A stretch of 64,000 nt of DNA from a bacterium (GTDB lineage Bacteria > Orphanbacterota > Orphanbacteria > Orphanbacterales > Orphanbacteraceae), in assembly GCA_025782575.1 (NCBI GenBank), contig JALGYY010000047.1, positions 78,139-142,138 of the forward strand, written 5' to 3'. The position numbers were made by a program, and so were the translations under genes. Shown piece by piece: positions 25,328 through 35,088 of the stretch. The notes beneath the pieces were generated by a model. That model made no database searches, had not been told where the DNA came from, and was given only the letters and a program-made list of their open reading frames with translations. Numbering within the stretch: the stretch's first letter is position 1; every line of letters starts with the position of its first letter.

Positions 25328-25992
25328 CACCGACCCTTCTCGATCTCAAGGCAGGGCGGCAGTTCCTGTCGGGCCGGTTTCTCATTTCCGTGGACACAAC
25401 TGAAAAGCGAATCGCCTTCACGTTTGATGACGGGCCCAATCCCAGAAACACCCCCCGTCTACTCGAAATGCTTGCGAGAAAAGACATTCCAGCCACGTTT
25501 TTTCTTGTGGGAAGGAATATCAAGCGCTTCCCCGAACTCGCAGGTGAAATCGTGGCGGCCGGCCATGATGTGGGGAATCACACCTACAATCATATTCCGC
25601 TTACCCTCCTCCCGGATGCTGGGATTCGTCGCGAGCTTCGCAGAACAGACGGGCTGATTCAAATGATCACCGGCTCGGGGGCGCCGTTTGTGCGGCCACC
25701 GATGGGGTGGTTTTCCAATCGGGTACTCCAGATTTTCAGAGAGATGAACTACTGTCCTGTGCTTGGCAACATCTATCCGAAAGATTCTTCCAGGCCCGGT
25801 AAGCGGGCGATCGTGGATCGCGTGCTCCAGCGAATCGAGCCGGGATCGATCGTAATACTGCACGACGGAGGATGGCACTCTCACGTGGACCGCGGACAGA
25901 CGCTCGACGCCGTGGATTCGATCACCGATCAACTCGGTGAAGACGGCTATGGCTTTGATAAACTGAGTGACTTGATGCAGCTTTCTCGCTGA
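25324..25992 (+). CDS. Polysaccharide deacetylase (NodB-fold) family protein
   Basis: Protein of 222 residues starting at TTG, 7 bases after AGGAGG and overlapping the previous stop (TTGA); the Shine-Dalgarno sequence decides the start. The NodB motifs are present: TFDDGPNPRNTP (catalytic and metal Asp), GNHTYNH (metal His pair), RPPMGWFS (motif 3), and SIVILHDGGWHS with the late histidine. No signal peptide or transmembrane segment is evident, so the protein is probably cytoplasmic or peripheral. Acetylated glycan, peptidoglycan or a lipid-linked sugar are possible substrates. Linkage to a PlsC-type gene suggests envelope lipid or glycolipid work. Confidence 0.9.
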   Translation: MTPTLLDLKAGRQFLSGRFLISVDTTEKRIAFTFDDGPNPRNTPRLLEMLARKDIPATFFLVGRNIKRFPELAGEIVAAGHDVGNHTYNHIPLTLLPDAGIRRELRRTDGLIQMITGSGAPFVRPPMGWFSNRVLQIFREMNYCPVLGNIYPKDSSRPGKRAIVDRVLQRIEPGSIVILHDGGWHSHVDRGQTLDAVDSITDQLGEDGYGFDKLSDLMQLSR

Positions 25993-26032
25993 TAGTAGGT
26001 GTAGCTGGCTGAAATTCGAAGGAGGTTACAGA

Positions 26033-27724
26033 ATGAAAGAGCGGATTTGGCACAAGGCGTACGGCAAAGGAGTGCCGGTCGATCTCTCTTTCGATGAGAT
26101 CGTCCTTCCTGATCTCGTGAGACGGTCAGTCGAGAAATTCCCGGACCGGCCGGCCGTTCACTTCATGAACGGAACACTCACCTACAGGGAACTCCTCGAC
26201 CAGGTCGAGAGACTGGCTACGGCACTTTCCGATCTGGGAATCGGAAAGGACGGCCGGGTCGCCATCCATCTCCCCAATCTTCCTCAGACCGTGATCGCTT
26301 CCTATGCTGTTCTTTTCTTGGGTGCCCAAGCGGTCATGACCAATCCGATGTACGTCGAGCGGGAGATCGAACACCAGTGGAAAGACGCCGGATGTACGGT
26401 AGCCATAACCACCGACTTTCTGTTTGATCGAATGTTGAAGGGTATTCGGGACCGTTTGCCGGTAAAACACTTCATCATCGCCTCGATTCCCGAGTACCTT
26501 CGCTTTCCGATCAAGCAGCTTGCACCTCTCAAGTTGAAGAAGGCGGATCCGCCGCTCATCGCCAAAGTCGATCCGGGGCCGGGGATCTACTTCTTCCGGA
26601 AGCTGGTGAATGAAACGGCGCCGAAACCGCCCCGACCGGATATCGACTTCGAGGATCTCGCCCTGCTCCAATACACGGGCGGCACGACCGGAGTCGCGAA
26701 AGGGGCGATGCTCACACACAAGAATCTATCGTCGAATGTGCAGCAGTTGATCGCCTGGTTCCCCTCGGCCGAGTCGGGAAAGGAAGTCGTACTCGGAGCG
26801 CTCCCGTTCTTCCATATTTTCGGATTTACAGTGGCCATGACGTTTGCGAACACACTCGGCGCTGCTCTCGTGCTGGCGCCCAATCCCCGTGACATCCCGG
26901 CGCTCATCAAGAGTATCAACAAGCACAAGGTGACTCTCTTTCCCGCCGTTCCCGCCATGTTCAACGCGATCAACCAGTATCCGGGTGTCGACAAGATCGA
27001 TATCGGCAGTGTAAAGAGCTGCTTTTCCGGATCGGCGCCTCTTCCGCTTGATGTCCAACAGCGCTTCGAGGAATTGACAGGGTGCAAGATCGTGGAAGGA
27101 TTCGGAATGACCGAAACCTCCCCGGTGACTCACGCCAATCCTCTCGGTGGCGTGCGCAAGATCGGTACGATCGGGATTCCCGTCTGCGGCACGGATGCGC
27201 GAATTGTCGATGCAGAAACCGGCAAGACCGAATTGGCTCTCGGAGAGGAGGGGGAGCTTCTTGTCAGAGGTCCCCAAGTGATGAAAGGGTATTGGAAGCG
27301 ACCGGATGAGACTGAGAAAATCCTCAAGGACGGTTGGCTCTCCACAGGCGATCTCGCCGCTATCGATGAAGACGGCTACTTCATCATCATGGGGCGGAAG
27401 AAGGACATGATCATCGCCAGTGGTTACAACATTTATCCTGATGAGATCGATAAAGAACTGATCGCCCATCCGGCGATTGTCGAGTGCTGCACGATCGGTG
27501 TTCCTGATCCCAAGCGGGGAGAGTCAGTGAAGGCTTTCGTCGTACTCACAGAAGGTGAATCCGTAACGGAGGAGGCGATCATTGCTTTCCTCAAGGACAA
27601 ACTTGCGCCGTACAAAATCCCCAAGATGATCGAGTTCCGCAAAGACCTTCCCAAAAGCTCCATGATGAAACTGCTCCGCAGGGAACTTCGCGAAGAGGAG
27701 CTGAAAAAGCTGAGCCGGAAATAA
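26033..27724 (+). CDS. fadD: Long-chain fatty-acid-CoA ligase
   Basis: Protein of 563 residues, the normal FadD length. The AMP-binding P-loop is YTGGTTGVAKGAMLTHKNL. The adenylate-forming motifs are GFGMTETSPVT, WLSTGDLAAIDEDGYF and GYNIYPDEIDKEL, and a catalytic Lys lies in the C-terminal PYKIPKMIEFRKDLPKS segment. It activates fatty acids to acyl-CoA at the inner membrane, feeding the fadN-fadA-fadE genes downstream. The ATG follows AAGGAGG by 9 bases. A strong GC hairpin separates it from the fadR promoter, so it is probably its own transcript. Confidence 0.95.
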   Translation: MKERIWHKAYGKGVPVDLSFDEIVLPDLVRRSVEKFPDRPAVHFMNGTLTYRELLDQVERLATALSDLGIGKDGRVAIHLPNLPQTVIASYAVLFLGAQAVMTNPMYVEREIEHQWKDAGCTVAITTDFLFDRMLKGIRDRLPVKHFIIASIPEYLRFPIKQLAPLKLKKADPPLIAKVDPGPGIYFFRKLVNETAPKPPRPDIDFEDLALLQYTGGTTGVAKGAMLTHKNLSSNVQQLIAWFPSAESGKEVVLGALPFFHIFGFTVAMTFANTLGAALVLAPNPRDIPALIKSINKHKVTLFPAVPAMFNAINQYPGVDKIDIGSVKSCFSGSAPLPLDVQQRFEELTGCKIVEGFGMTETSPVTHANPLGGVRKIGTIGIPVCGTDARIVDAETGKTELALGEEGELLVRGPQVMKGYWKRPDETEKILKDGWLSTGDLAAIDEDGYFIIMGRKKDMIIASGYNIYPDEIDKELIAHPAIVECCTIGVPDPKRGESVKAFVVLTEGESVTEEAIIAFLKDKLAPYKIPKMIEFRKDLPKSSMMKLLRRELREEELKKLSRK

Positions 27725-27731
27725 TCCTTTC

Positions 27732-27752
27732 GGGGGGAGCGTCGCTCCCCCC
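27732..27752 (+). terminator. GC-rich hairpin after fadD
   Basis: GGGGGGAGC and GCTCCCCCC form a perfect 9-bp stem around a 3-base loop, beginning 7 bp after the fadD stop. No T-run follows, so it may be a terminator of low efficiency or an mRNA-stabilising element. Confidence 0.5.
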
Positions 27753-27769
27753 CCTGGATTCAACCAAAC

Positions 27770-27798
27770 TTGACGATCCGCCGATCTTTATAGATATT
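27770..27798 (+). promoter_or_regulatory. Candidate sigma-70 promoter for fadR-fadNAE
   Basis: TTGACG (5/6 match) at 27770 and GATATT (4/6) at 27793 are 17 bp apart. The predicted start point falls just before the FadR-like palindrome, which suits repression by steric block. Confidence 0.5.
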
Positions 27799-27809
27799 GA
27801 GAGTGTGTG

Positions 27810-27831
27810 ACTGAATGAGCGTTCATTCAGT
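27810..27831. promoter_or_regulatory. FadR-type (TetR family) operator
   Basis: A perfect inverted repeat has 9-bp arms ACTGAATGA and TCATTCAGT around GCGT. Its core, TGAATGA-N4-TCATTCA, is the layout of the Bacillus subtilis FadR (YsiA) box. It lies about 12 bp downstream of the candidate -10 element and 54 bp before the tetR-type gene start, so autoregulation and acyl-CoA-relieved repression are likely. Confidence 0.8.
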
Positions 27832-27884
27832 GCGGGGATCAGCCGGGGAATCAGGTTGTCTGCGGGCCTCTCACAGGAGACAGA

Positions 27885-28529
27885 GTGAGCTCTAACACGA
27901 AGAATAATAAGGAGTTACTAATTTTGAGGGCGGCAGTCCGGGTATTCGGACAAAGTGGATACCACGGTAGCTCGATCGCCGATATCGCCAGTGAAGCCGG
28001 GATCGCCACCGGCACGATTTACCTCTATTTCAAGAAAAAAGAGGAGCTGATCATCGCTCTCTTTCAAAGGCTGATAGGAGATTATCTGATCGCCGGGCGG
28101 CCCAGGCTGGAGGCGATGCCCGCCGGCTTTCCTCGACTTCAGAAGCTGATCGCCATGCATCTGGAATTCTTCGAGGGGGACCATGAAGTGGCGGCCGCCT
28201 TCCAGGTTCATCTGAGGGAGGCGAATCCGGAGATCCGTGAGGGGATTCGCCCCATCCTGGTTCAGTATTTCGAGATGATCGAGCACATTCTGTTGGACGG
28301 AATTGAAGCGAAAGACTTCGATCCCGGGCTGGACGTCAGGCTCGCCCGCAAGCTTGTTTTTGGCGGCCTGGATGAAGTGGTTACAAGTTGGGTGCTTTCG
28401 GGGCATCGCTATTCATTGATGAATCTGGCTGATCCCCTTTTCGAGTTGATCGCGCGAGCCGTGCGGGGAGGGGCGGAATCCCGGCGCCATCCGGTCCCGA
28501 GAACTGATTCCCTCCACGGCCCCGCATAA
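27885..28529 (+). CDS. fadR: TetR-family fatty-acid regulator (FadR/YsiA type)
   Basis: Protein of 214 residues with a GTG start 5 bases after AGGAG. The N-terminal TetR HTH is clear (ILRAAVRVFGQSGYHGSSIADIASEAGIATGTIYLYFKKKEELI), and its text closely follows the Bacillus FadR N terminus. The C-terminal ligand-binding helical domain (about residues 70-195) would accept long-chain acyl-CoA. The operator upstream matches the Bacillus FadR box, and the next genes are fadN, fadA and fadE, the classical FadR targets. This gives three independent supports for the call. It is not the GntR-type FadR of enterobacteria. Confidence 0.9.
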   Translation: MSSNTKNNKELLILRAAVRVFGQSGYHGSSIADIASEAGIATGTIYLYFKKKEELIIALFQRLIGDYLIAGRPRLEAMPAGFPRLQKLIAMHLEFFEGDHEVAAAFQVHLREANPEIREGIRPILVQYFEMIEHILLDGIEAKDFDPGLDVRLARKLVFGGLDEVVTSWVLSGHRYSLMNLADPLFELIARAVRGGAESRRHPVPRTDSLHGPA

Positions 28530-28539
28530 GGAGAGAGAC

Positions 28540-30954
28540 ATGTCCGAGGAACCGAGGATTCGCTCCGCGGCGGTGATCGGAGCTGGTGTCATGGGGGCGA
28601 CGATTTCCGCGCACCTCGCGAATGCCGGCATACCGAACCTGCTTCTCGACATCAAACCGTCGAAACTGACTGACGAGGAGAAGAGAGCCGGGCTCACTCT
28701 CGACGATCCTCCTGTCGCGAACCGGCTTGCGTTGGCGGGATTGAAGGGGGCGATGCAGGCAAAACCGGCGGCATTCTATTCGATGCGGTTCGCCAAGATG
28801 GTCACCGTCGGCAATCTTGAGGATGATCTTCCCAAGCTGAAAGAGGCGGATTGGATCATCGAGGCGATCATCGAAGATCTGCCTATCAAGAAGAGTCTGT
28901 TCGAGAAGATCGCGCCCCACGTCGCGCCTCATGCCATCCTGAGTACGAATACATCCGGTCTCTCGATTGCCGCGCTGGCCGAGAGCGTGCCCGAGGAGAT
29001 CAGACCGCGGTTCCTGGTTACCCACTTTTTCAATCCTCCCCGTTACCTCAAGCTGCTCGAGCTCGTTGCTTCACCCTACACGGAGCCGGGCATACTCGAG
29101 GGAATGGCCCTCTTCGGGCGGAACAAGCTGGGGAAGGGGATAGTCTACGGCAAGGACACGGCGAACTTCGTGGCCAACCGGATCGGTGCCTACGCCATGT
29201 TCCATGCGCTTCATCTCATGCTCGAACAGAATCTCTCCGTCGCCGCAGTCGACAAACTGACCGGGAAAGCGATCGGCCGGCCCAAGAGCGCCACGTTTCG
29301 GACTGCCGATCTCGTCGGCCTCGATACATTGATTCATGTCGCGAGAAACATGCACGACAATCTGCCCGATGACCCGGAGAGAGAGCTGTTTGAACCGCCT
29401 CAGTTCGTTGAGGCGATGATCGAGAAGGGATGGCTCGGACAGAAATCCGGCCAGGGATTCTACAAGAAGGTCGTAACGGACGAGGGGAAGTCGATCCGGA
29501 TGATCGATCCCGAATCGCTCGAGTATGTGGAGCAATCCAAAGTGAAATTCCCTTCTCTCGAGATGGCGAAGAACATCGAGGACGTCGCCGATCGGATCAA
29601 GAGCCTTGTTCTGGCGAAGGATGGGGCGGGCGAATTCCTCTGGATGAATCTGTCGGCCACTCTTCGCTACGCGGGGAATGCGATCCCGGAAGTGAGTGAC
29701 GATATCGTGAACGTCGACAACGCGCTTCGTTGGGGGTTTGGTTGGGAGCTCGGTCCCTTCCAGGTCTGGGATGCGATCGGAGTCGAAAAGTCCTGTGCCC
29801 GGATGGAGAAAGAGGGACACCTGATTCCCGCGATCGCCCGCGATCTGCTGGCAAGCGGAAAGACGAGTTTCTATGAGAGATCCGAGGGAAAGACGAGCTA
29901 CTTCGATACGCAATCCAGGGCGCACGTCCCCGAAATCTCGGATCCAAAACAGATCGTTCTTGCCAACCGGAAAGAAGCGGGTCATGTGGTGCTTGAATCC
30001 CCGGACGCCGTTCTCATCGATCTCGGCGATGAAGTCGTCTGTCTGGAGTTCCGGACCAAGATGAACACTATCGGGACGGGAGTCATCGACATGCTTCACA
30101 AGAGTGTCGATCTCGTGGAGAAGGACTGGCGCGGTCTTGTGATCGGTAACAATGGTGAGAATTTCTGCGTCGGGGCGAACCTCCTGATGATCCTGAATGA
30201 ACTGGATGATGACAACTGGGACGATGTCGACTGGATCATTTCGCGCTTTCAGAGCGCGAATCAGCGACTTCGCTATTCGGAACGGCCTGTAGTCGTCGCG
30301 CCGCACGCTCTTACACTCGGAGGTGGCTGTGAGCTGGCACTCGGAGGAGACCGGGTGTGTGCCGCCGCGGAAACATACATCGGCCTTGTCGAGGTTGGCG
30401 CCGGTGTGATTCCGGCAGGCGGTGGGTGCAAGGAGTTCATTCGCCGGATCCACGAAAGTATTCCGGAGGGAACCCAGACCGATCTCTTCCCGCTCGTCCG
30501 CCGTGTCTTCGAGACGGTCGGCATGGCGCGGGTCGCTACAAGCGGCTGGGAAGCGAAGGACCTCGGTTTCTTTGCGTATCACGATCGAGTGGTAATCCAT
30601 GGCGACCATGTTATCTCGGAAGCAAAGAACATGGTGCTGGGCATGGATCTCGCCGGGTATGCCCCTGGACGGCCTTCTGAAGAAATTCGCGTGGTGGGTG
30701 AGCCCGGGTTCGCCGCACTACGTGCGGGACTCCACAACTTTGCGGCGGCCGGGCAGATCACCGAGCATGACAAAGTAGTGGGAGGAAAGCTCGCATCGAT
30801 TCTATGTGGCGGTGCTATCAGCGCTTCTTCCCGAGTGAGTGAGCAGTACCTTCTCGACCTCGAACGCGAAGCGTTCTTGAGTCTTCTCGGTGAACCCAAG
30901 ACCCTGGATCGGATGGAGCACATCCTGAAGACCGGCAAACCCCTGCGGAACTGA
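28540..30954 (+). CDS. fadN: 3-hydroxyacyl-CoA dehydrogenase/enoyl-CoA hydratase
   Basis: Bifunctional beta-oxidation enzyme of 804 residues, near the Bacillus FadN length. Order: an N-terminal NAD-binding 3-hydroxyacyl-CoA dehydrogenase domain (AVIGAGVMGATISAHLANAG, residues 8-30; STNTSGLSIAALAE; VTHFFNPPRYLKLLELV), its C-terminal dimerisation repeats, then an enoyl-CoA hydratase/isomerase domain (about 490-800; FCVGANLLMIL, ALTLGGGCELALGGDRV, GLVEVGAGVIPAGGG). This order is opposite to E. coli FadB and is that of FadN. It converts enoyl-CoA to 3-ketoacyl-CoA in the cytoplasm. It starts 10 bp after fadR; a Shine-Dalgarno sequence AAGGAGAG precedes the ATG. Confidence 0.95.
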   Translation: MSEEPRIRSAAVIGAGVMGATISAHLANAGIPNLLLDIKPSKLTDEEKRAGLTLDDPPVANRLALAGLKGAMQAKPAAFYSMRFAKMVTVGNLEDDLPKLKEADWIIEAIIEDLPIKKSLFEKIAPHVAPHAILSTNTSGLSIAALAESVPEEIRPRFLVTHFFNPPRYLKLLELVASPYTEPGILEGMALFGRNKLGKGIVYGKDTANFVANRIGAYAMFHALHLMLEQNLSVAAVDKLTGKAIGRPKSATFRTADLVGLDTLIHVARNMHDNLPDDPERELFEPPQFVEAMIEKGWLGQKSGQGFYKKVVTDEGKSIRMIDPESLEYVEQSKVKFPSLEMAKNIEDVADRIKSLVLAKDGAGEFLWMNLSATLRYAGNAIPEVSDDIVNVDNALRWGFGWELGPFQVWDAIGVEKSCARMEKEGHLIPAIARDLLASGKTSFYERSEGKTSYFDTQSRAHVPEISDPKQIVLANRKEAGHVVLESPDAVLIDLGDEVVCLEFRTKMNTIGTGVIDMLHKSVDLVEKDWRGLVIGNNGENFCVGANLLMILNELDDDNWDDVDWIISRFQSANQRLRYSERPVVVAPHALTLGGGCELALGGDRVCAAAETYIGLVEVGAGVIPAGGGCKEFIRRIHESIPEGTQTDLFPLVRRVFETVGMARVATSGWEAKDLGFFAYHDRVVIHGDHVISEAKNMVLGMDLAGYAPGRPSEEIRVVGEPGFAALRAGLHNFAAAGQITEHDKVVGGKLASILCGGAISASSRVSEQYLLDLEREAFLSLLGEPKTLDRMEHILKTGKPLRN

Positions 30955-30966
30955 TGAGGGAGTGAG

Positions 30967-32160
30967 ATGAGCGACAAACACGAACCTGTAATCGTAAGCG
31001 CCGTTCGTACCGCGGTGGGAAAAGCGCCTCGCGGAAGCCTTCGTGAGATGCGGGCGGACGATATGGCGGCCGCGGTATTGGACGAAGCATTGAAGCGCGT
31101 TCCCGGCCTGAAGCCTGAGGATGTGGACGACATCATCCTGGGATGCGCTTTCCCGGAGGGGACGCAAGGGATGAACGTGGCGCGAATCGCGGCGCTCCGG
31201 GCGGGTATTCCGTATCAGGTGCCTGCCATGACGATCAATCGGTTCTGCGCGAGCGGGTTGCAATCGATCGCACAGGCGGCTGATCGGATCGCGACCGGTG
31301 GGGCGGATGTCATCCTCGCGGGAGGAGCCGAGTCCATGAGCCTCGTTCCGATGGGAGGCGATCGATTCCTTCCGAACCCCGAACTCCTGACCGACAATCC
31401 TGACGCCTATCTCAACATGGGGCTTACGGCTGAGCTCGTTGCCGAGAAGTTCGATGTCAGCCGGGAGGACCAGGACCGCTACGCCCTTCAGAGTAACGAG
31501 AGGGCGGTTGCGGCGATCGACGGGGGCCGGTTCAAAGACGAGATTGTTCCCCTGACGGTGAAGTTCAATCTCCCGACCGGACGGGGAAAGGTGAGAACAG
31601 AGGAGAAAACGTTCGACACAGACGAAGGGCCGCGGCGGGACTCGACTATTGAAGGTCTTGCCAGGCTGCGTCCCGTTTTCAAAGAAGGGGGAACAGTAAC
31701 GGCCGGTAACGCTTCGCAGATGAGCGATGGCGCGGGGGCGGCTGTGATCATGAGCCGGGCCAGGGCCGACGAAATCGGCGCCGTTCCGTTGGCACGGTTC
31801 AGGGGCTATGCCGTGGCTGGAGTTCCGCCGGAACTCATGGGGATCGGACCGGTCGCCGCCATTCCGAAACTGCTGGCGCAGGTCGGGCTCGGAATCGGCG
31901 ATATCGATCTGTTCGAGGTCAACGAGGCGTTCGCATCCCAGACAATTTATGTGGGGCGCAAGCTGGAGATCCCTGAAGAAAAACTGAACGTCAACGGAGG
32001 AGCGATCGCGCTCGGTCATCCGCTCGGCGCAACCGGCGCACGGCTTACCGCCACGCTGCTCTATGAGATGAAGAAACGGCGATCGAAGTTCGGAATCGTC
32101 AGCATGTGTGTCGGCGGCGGAATGGGAGCGGCCGGCCTCTTTGAACTCCTGGGAGGATAA
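30967..32160 (+). CDS. fadA: Acetyl-CoA acyltransferase (thiolase)
   Basis: Thiolase of 397 residues, full length. The nucleophilic Cys lies in [17 protein letters not shown] (about residue 90). NEAFASQ carries the active-site Asn, [20 protein letters not shown] the active-site His, and [15 protein letters not shown] the second Cys. It cleaves 3-ketoacyl-CoA to acetyl-CoA and a shortened acyl-CoA, the last step of beta-oxidation. The gene is 12 bp after fadN, and its own ATG follows GAGGGAGTG. Gene order fadN-fadA-fadE matches the Bacillus fadNAE operon. Confidence 0.95.
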   Translation: MSDKHEPVIVSAVRTAVGKAPRGSLREMRADDMAAAVLDEALKRVPGLKPEDVDDIILGCAFPEGTQGMNVARIAALRAGIPYQVPAMTINRFCASGLQSIAQAADRIATGGADVILAGGAESMSLVPMGGDRFLPNPELLTDNPDAYLNMGLTAELVAEKFDVSREDQDRYALQSNERAVAAIDGGRFKDEIVPLTVKFNLPTGRGKVRTEEKTFDTDEGPRRDSTIEGLARLRPVFKEGGTVTAGNASQMSDGAGAAVIMSRARADEIGAVPLARFRGYAVAGVPPELMGIGPVAAIPKLLAQVGLGIGDIDLFEVNEAFASQTIYVGRKLEIPEEKLNVNGGAIALGHPLGATGARLTATLLYEMKKRRSKFGIVSMCVGGGMGAAGLFELLGG

Positions 32161-32164
32161 CGTC

Positions 32165-33950
32165 GTGAGTGAAACAACCGTTCGAACCGTCCGGAGCGGA
32201 TCGTTTCTGATCGAAGAAGGAGACCCCGGATCAATTTTCGTTCCGGAACACTTCGATCAGGAAGAGAGCATGGTCGGGGATACGGTCGAGAAGTTCGTCA
32301 CCGAGAAGGTGATTCCCCGGCTCGACGCAATCAACGCCCAGGAGGATGGTGTACTGGCAGGACTCGTCCGTGAAATCGGAGAACTCGGCATCTTCATGGC
32401 CGACGTTCCTGAGGAGTTCAATGGTCTCGGCCTCAGCAAGAAAGGGATCATGCGGGTAGCCGAGAAAGTGGGGCTAGGCGGTTCATTCACTCCGGCCTGT
32501 CTTGTCCAGAGTGGGATTGGCGGGCTTCCGATCATCTACTTCGGTACTGACGCGCAACGGGAGAAGTATCTCGAAGGGATCATGACTGCCGAACTGATCA
32601 CGGCCTACGCTCTCACGGAGCCCGAAAGCGGATCGGACGCGCTGTCCGCGCAATCGACCGCGGTGTGGGATGATGCGAAGAACGCCTATATCCTGAACGG
32701 TACGAAGCAGTTCATCACCAACGCCGGCTTCGCCGATCTCTTCATCGTCTTTGCCAAGGTCGACGGTGAGCATTTCACCTGTTTCATCCTCGAAAAAGAC
32801 ATGGATGGATTTTCGCTCGGCGCGGAAGAGCACAAGATGGGGCTCAAGGGATCGTCCACGCGAAGTCTCATTTTCGAGGACGTCGCCGTACCGAAAGAGA
32901 ATGTGCTGGGAGAGGTGGGAAAAGGTCATCGGATCGCGTTCAACGTTCTCAATATCGGGCGGCTGAAGCTCGCCCCGGCCGTACTCGGTGGAATGAAAAC
33001 GACCCTCCAGGATGGTGTCAAGTACGCCGGAGAGCGCCATCAATTCAAGAAGCCGCTCACTGATTTCGGCTTGATCAAGCAGAAGATCGCCGGTGCGGCC
33101 ATGAGAATCTACTGCACCGAATCGATGGTCTATCGAACAGCCGATGTTATTGATCAGCACATTGAAGCAAAAAAGGAGAAGGGGGAGACGGACCCTCTCG
33201 CGCCGACAGTGGAAGCCCTGAAGGAACTGGCCGTGGAATGCTCGATCAACAAGGTCTATTCCAGTGAGGCGCTCGACTGGATCGTCGACGAAATGCTCCA
33301 GGTCCATGGCGGTTACGGCTACATCTCCGAGTATCCGGTTGAGGCCGCCTATCGGGACTCGCGGATCAACCGGATCTGGGAGGGTACGAGCGAGATCAAT
33401 CGCATGATCATTACGGGATCGCTTCTTACACGTGCGATGAAGGGAGAGTTACCGCTCCTCCCTGAAATCAAGAAGATTACAGATGAACTGATGGCCCGCA
33501 AGCCTCGTGGCGAAATGCCCGAGGGGCTTCTCGGCGTGGAAAAAGAATCATTGGTGAATGCCAAGAAGATCGCGCTCTTCGCGGCCGGCGTGGCGGCGCA
33601 GAAGTTCATGACCAATCTGCAGGACCAGCAGGAAGTGCTCGCCTGGGTGGCTGACATGGTGATTCAGGTATTTGCGATGGAGAGCGCGGACGCTTCGGCT
33701 CGAGGACGAACGCGATGTAGCGGAGATCGCGGCCCGGGCGGCGGCGGTACAGATTGCGGTCGAAGAGGGTATGCAGATCATTGAAAGTCGCGCCAGGCTG
33801 GTTCTGGCTGCCGCGGCCGCAGGAGAAGAGCTGCGGACCATGCTCTCCATGCTGAAAAAACTGACCAGACGGGAACCATGCAATCTGGTAAGTGCCGGCC
33901 ACACGCTCGCCGATTTTGTTATCGAGAAGGGAGTTTACCCATTCGTGTAG
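32165..33950 (+). CDS. fadE: Acyl-CoA dehydrogenase FadE, interrupted by a one-base frameshift
   Basis: The GTG at 32165 follows GGAGG by 8 bases. The acyl-CoA dehydrogenase core is complete: ALTEPESGSDALSAQSTAV, FAD-binding and middle domains, and YRDSRINRIWEGTSEINRMI. The last helical domain begins normally (MVIQVFAMESA), then the frame runs into Arg/Gly-rich text and stops at 33784. The expected continuation (TLRLEDERDVAEIAARAAAV ... FVIEKGVYPFV) is in the next frame up to 33950. Removing one G of the GG at 33688-33689 restores an ORF of about 594 codons, the length of Bacillus FadE. It is therefore a frameshift mutation or a sequence error. The first step of beta-oxidation depends on it. 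Confidence 0.88.
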
Positions 33951-34822
33951 ATCCTCCATTCGAGCTGCCCGACCTTTCCGGGCGGGTGGCGATCGTGACC
34001 GGCGCAAGCCGGGGTATCGGGAAGGTTGTAGCTCTTCGACTGGCTGAGGCGGGGTGCAACGTCTGTTGCGCATCCCGATCGGAGGAATCGACGGAGCTGC
34101 TCCCCGGGTCGATACATGAGACCAAAGTCGCCATCGAAAAAATGGGGCGAAGAGGGCTCGCTGTCCCGACCAACGTGCGAAACGAAGACGAAATTCGGTC
34201 GATGGTGGCGATCACCGTGAAGGAACTGGGCGGAGTCGATATCGTGATCCACAACGCGGGCGCACTCTTCTGGAAACCGGTTCATGAGACACCGGTCAAG
34301 CGGTTTGATCTCATCATGGATGTGAACGTCCGCGCGTCGTTTATCCTGTGCCATGAAACGATTCCGGTCATGAAGGAGCGCGGGGGGGGGAGCATCCTGC
34401 TGTTCTCCCCGCCGATCGAACCGGAAGTCATGCCGGGTAAGACCCCCTACTTTCTATCCAAGTTCGGCATGACCTTGTTGGCGATGGGGCTTGCCGAAGA
34501 GGTTCGGGAAGACGGGATCGGCGTCGCGGCTCTCTGGCCTGCTACTCTGATCGAATCACTGGCGACGATCAACCATCAGCTCGGAACACCGGCCCACTGG
34601 CGAAAACCCTCGATCGTGGCGGATGCCGTTCTCGCTCTTCTCGGGCGTGACGATAAAGATTGGAGCGGCCATTCCTGGATCGATGAGGATGTGCTGCGCG
34701 AATCAGGGATTACCGACTTCGATCGATACAACGTCGTGGAGGGGGGTACTCCGATTCCGATCGTCGGAAAAGATGGAGCGCGGGCGTGGCGCCAGGTCAG
34801 CCACAAATTCAGAGACAAATAG
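33878..34822 (+). CDS. Short-chain dehydrogenase/reductase
   Basis: SDR-family oxidoreductase. The Rossmann motif is VTGASRGIGKVVALRLAEAG, HNAGAL stands for the NNAG motif, and YFLSK is the catalytic YxxxK. The C-terminal half continues as in hydroxysteroid-dehydrogenase-like SDRs (WIDEDVLRESGI). The start is unclear. The ATG at 33878 overlaps fadE by 73 bp and has a weak Shine-Dalgarno sequence. An ATT at 33941 sits 7 bases from AAGGGAG and would begin right at the fadE end, near the fold's expected N terminus. The gene follows fadE in the same direction and may act on a lipid-derived alcohol or ketone. Confidence 0.87.
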   Translation: MQSGKCRPHARRFCYREGSLPIRVDPPFELPDLSGRVAIVTGASRGIGKVVALRLAEAGCNVCCASRSEESTELLPGSIHETKVAIEKMGRRGLAVPTNVRNEDEIRSMVAITVKELGGVDIVIHNAGALFWKPVHETPVKRFDLIMDVNVRASFILCHETIPVMKERGGGSILLFSPPIEPEVMPGKTPYFLSKFGMTLLAMGLAEEVREDGIGVAALWPATLIESLATINHQLGTPAHWRKPSIVADAVLALLGRDDKDWSGHSWIDEDVLRESGITDFDRYNVVEGGTPIPIVGKDGARAWRQVSHKFRDK

Positions 34823-35088
34823 GGCAACGGCAGGACTGATTCCAGAGTCTTTTATGCCCCGGCGGTTGACGATCCCCTCTTTACATTCGGCGCCCGGTTC
34901 CCCATCATCTACGCGGATGATCCAGACCGTGTGGGGCATCTTGCGGTGAGGGCGACTGATCGTGCAGATCGGCACGCGCCCGGGTATTGGAATGGTGTCG
35001 TTTCCTGATCATCTTCGACATCACTTTCCCGGTAAGAATCCCGGGCCGAATCCTCCCGCCTGGCGCCCCCATTCCTGGGGAGGCAGTC

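Noticed and set aside
29071-30609. 512-residue minus-strand ORF
   Set aside because: It lies antisense to fadN, shows no recognisable motif, and its composition follows the fadN codons.
30802-32019. 405-residue minus-strand ORF
   Set aside because: Antisense to fadA and the end of fadN; Arg/His-rich text without domain motifs.
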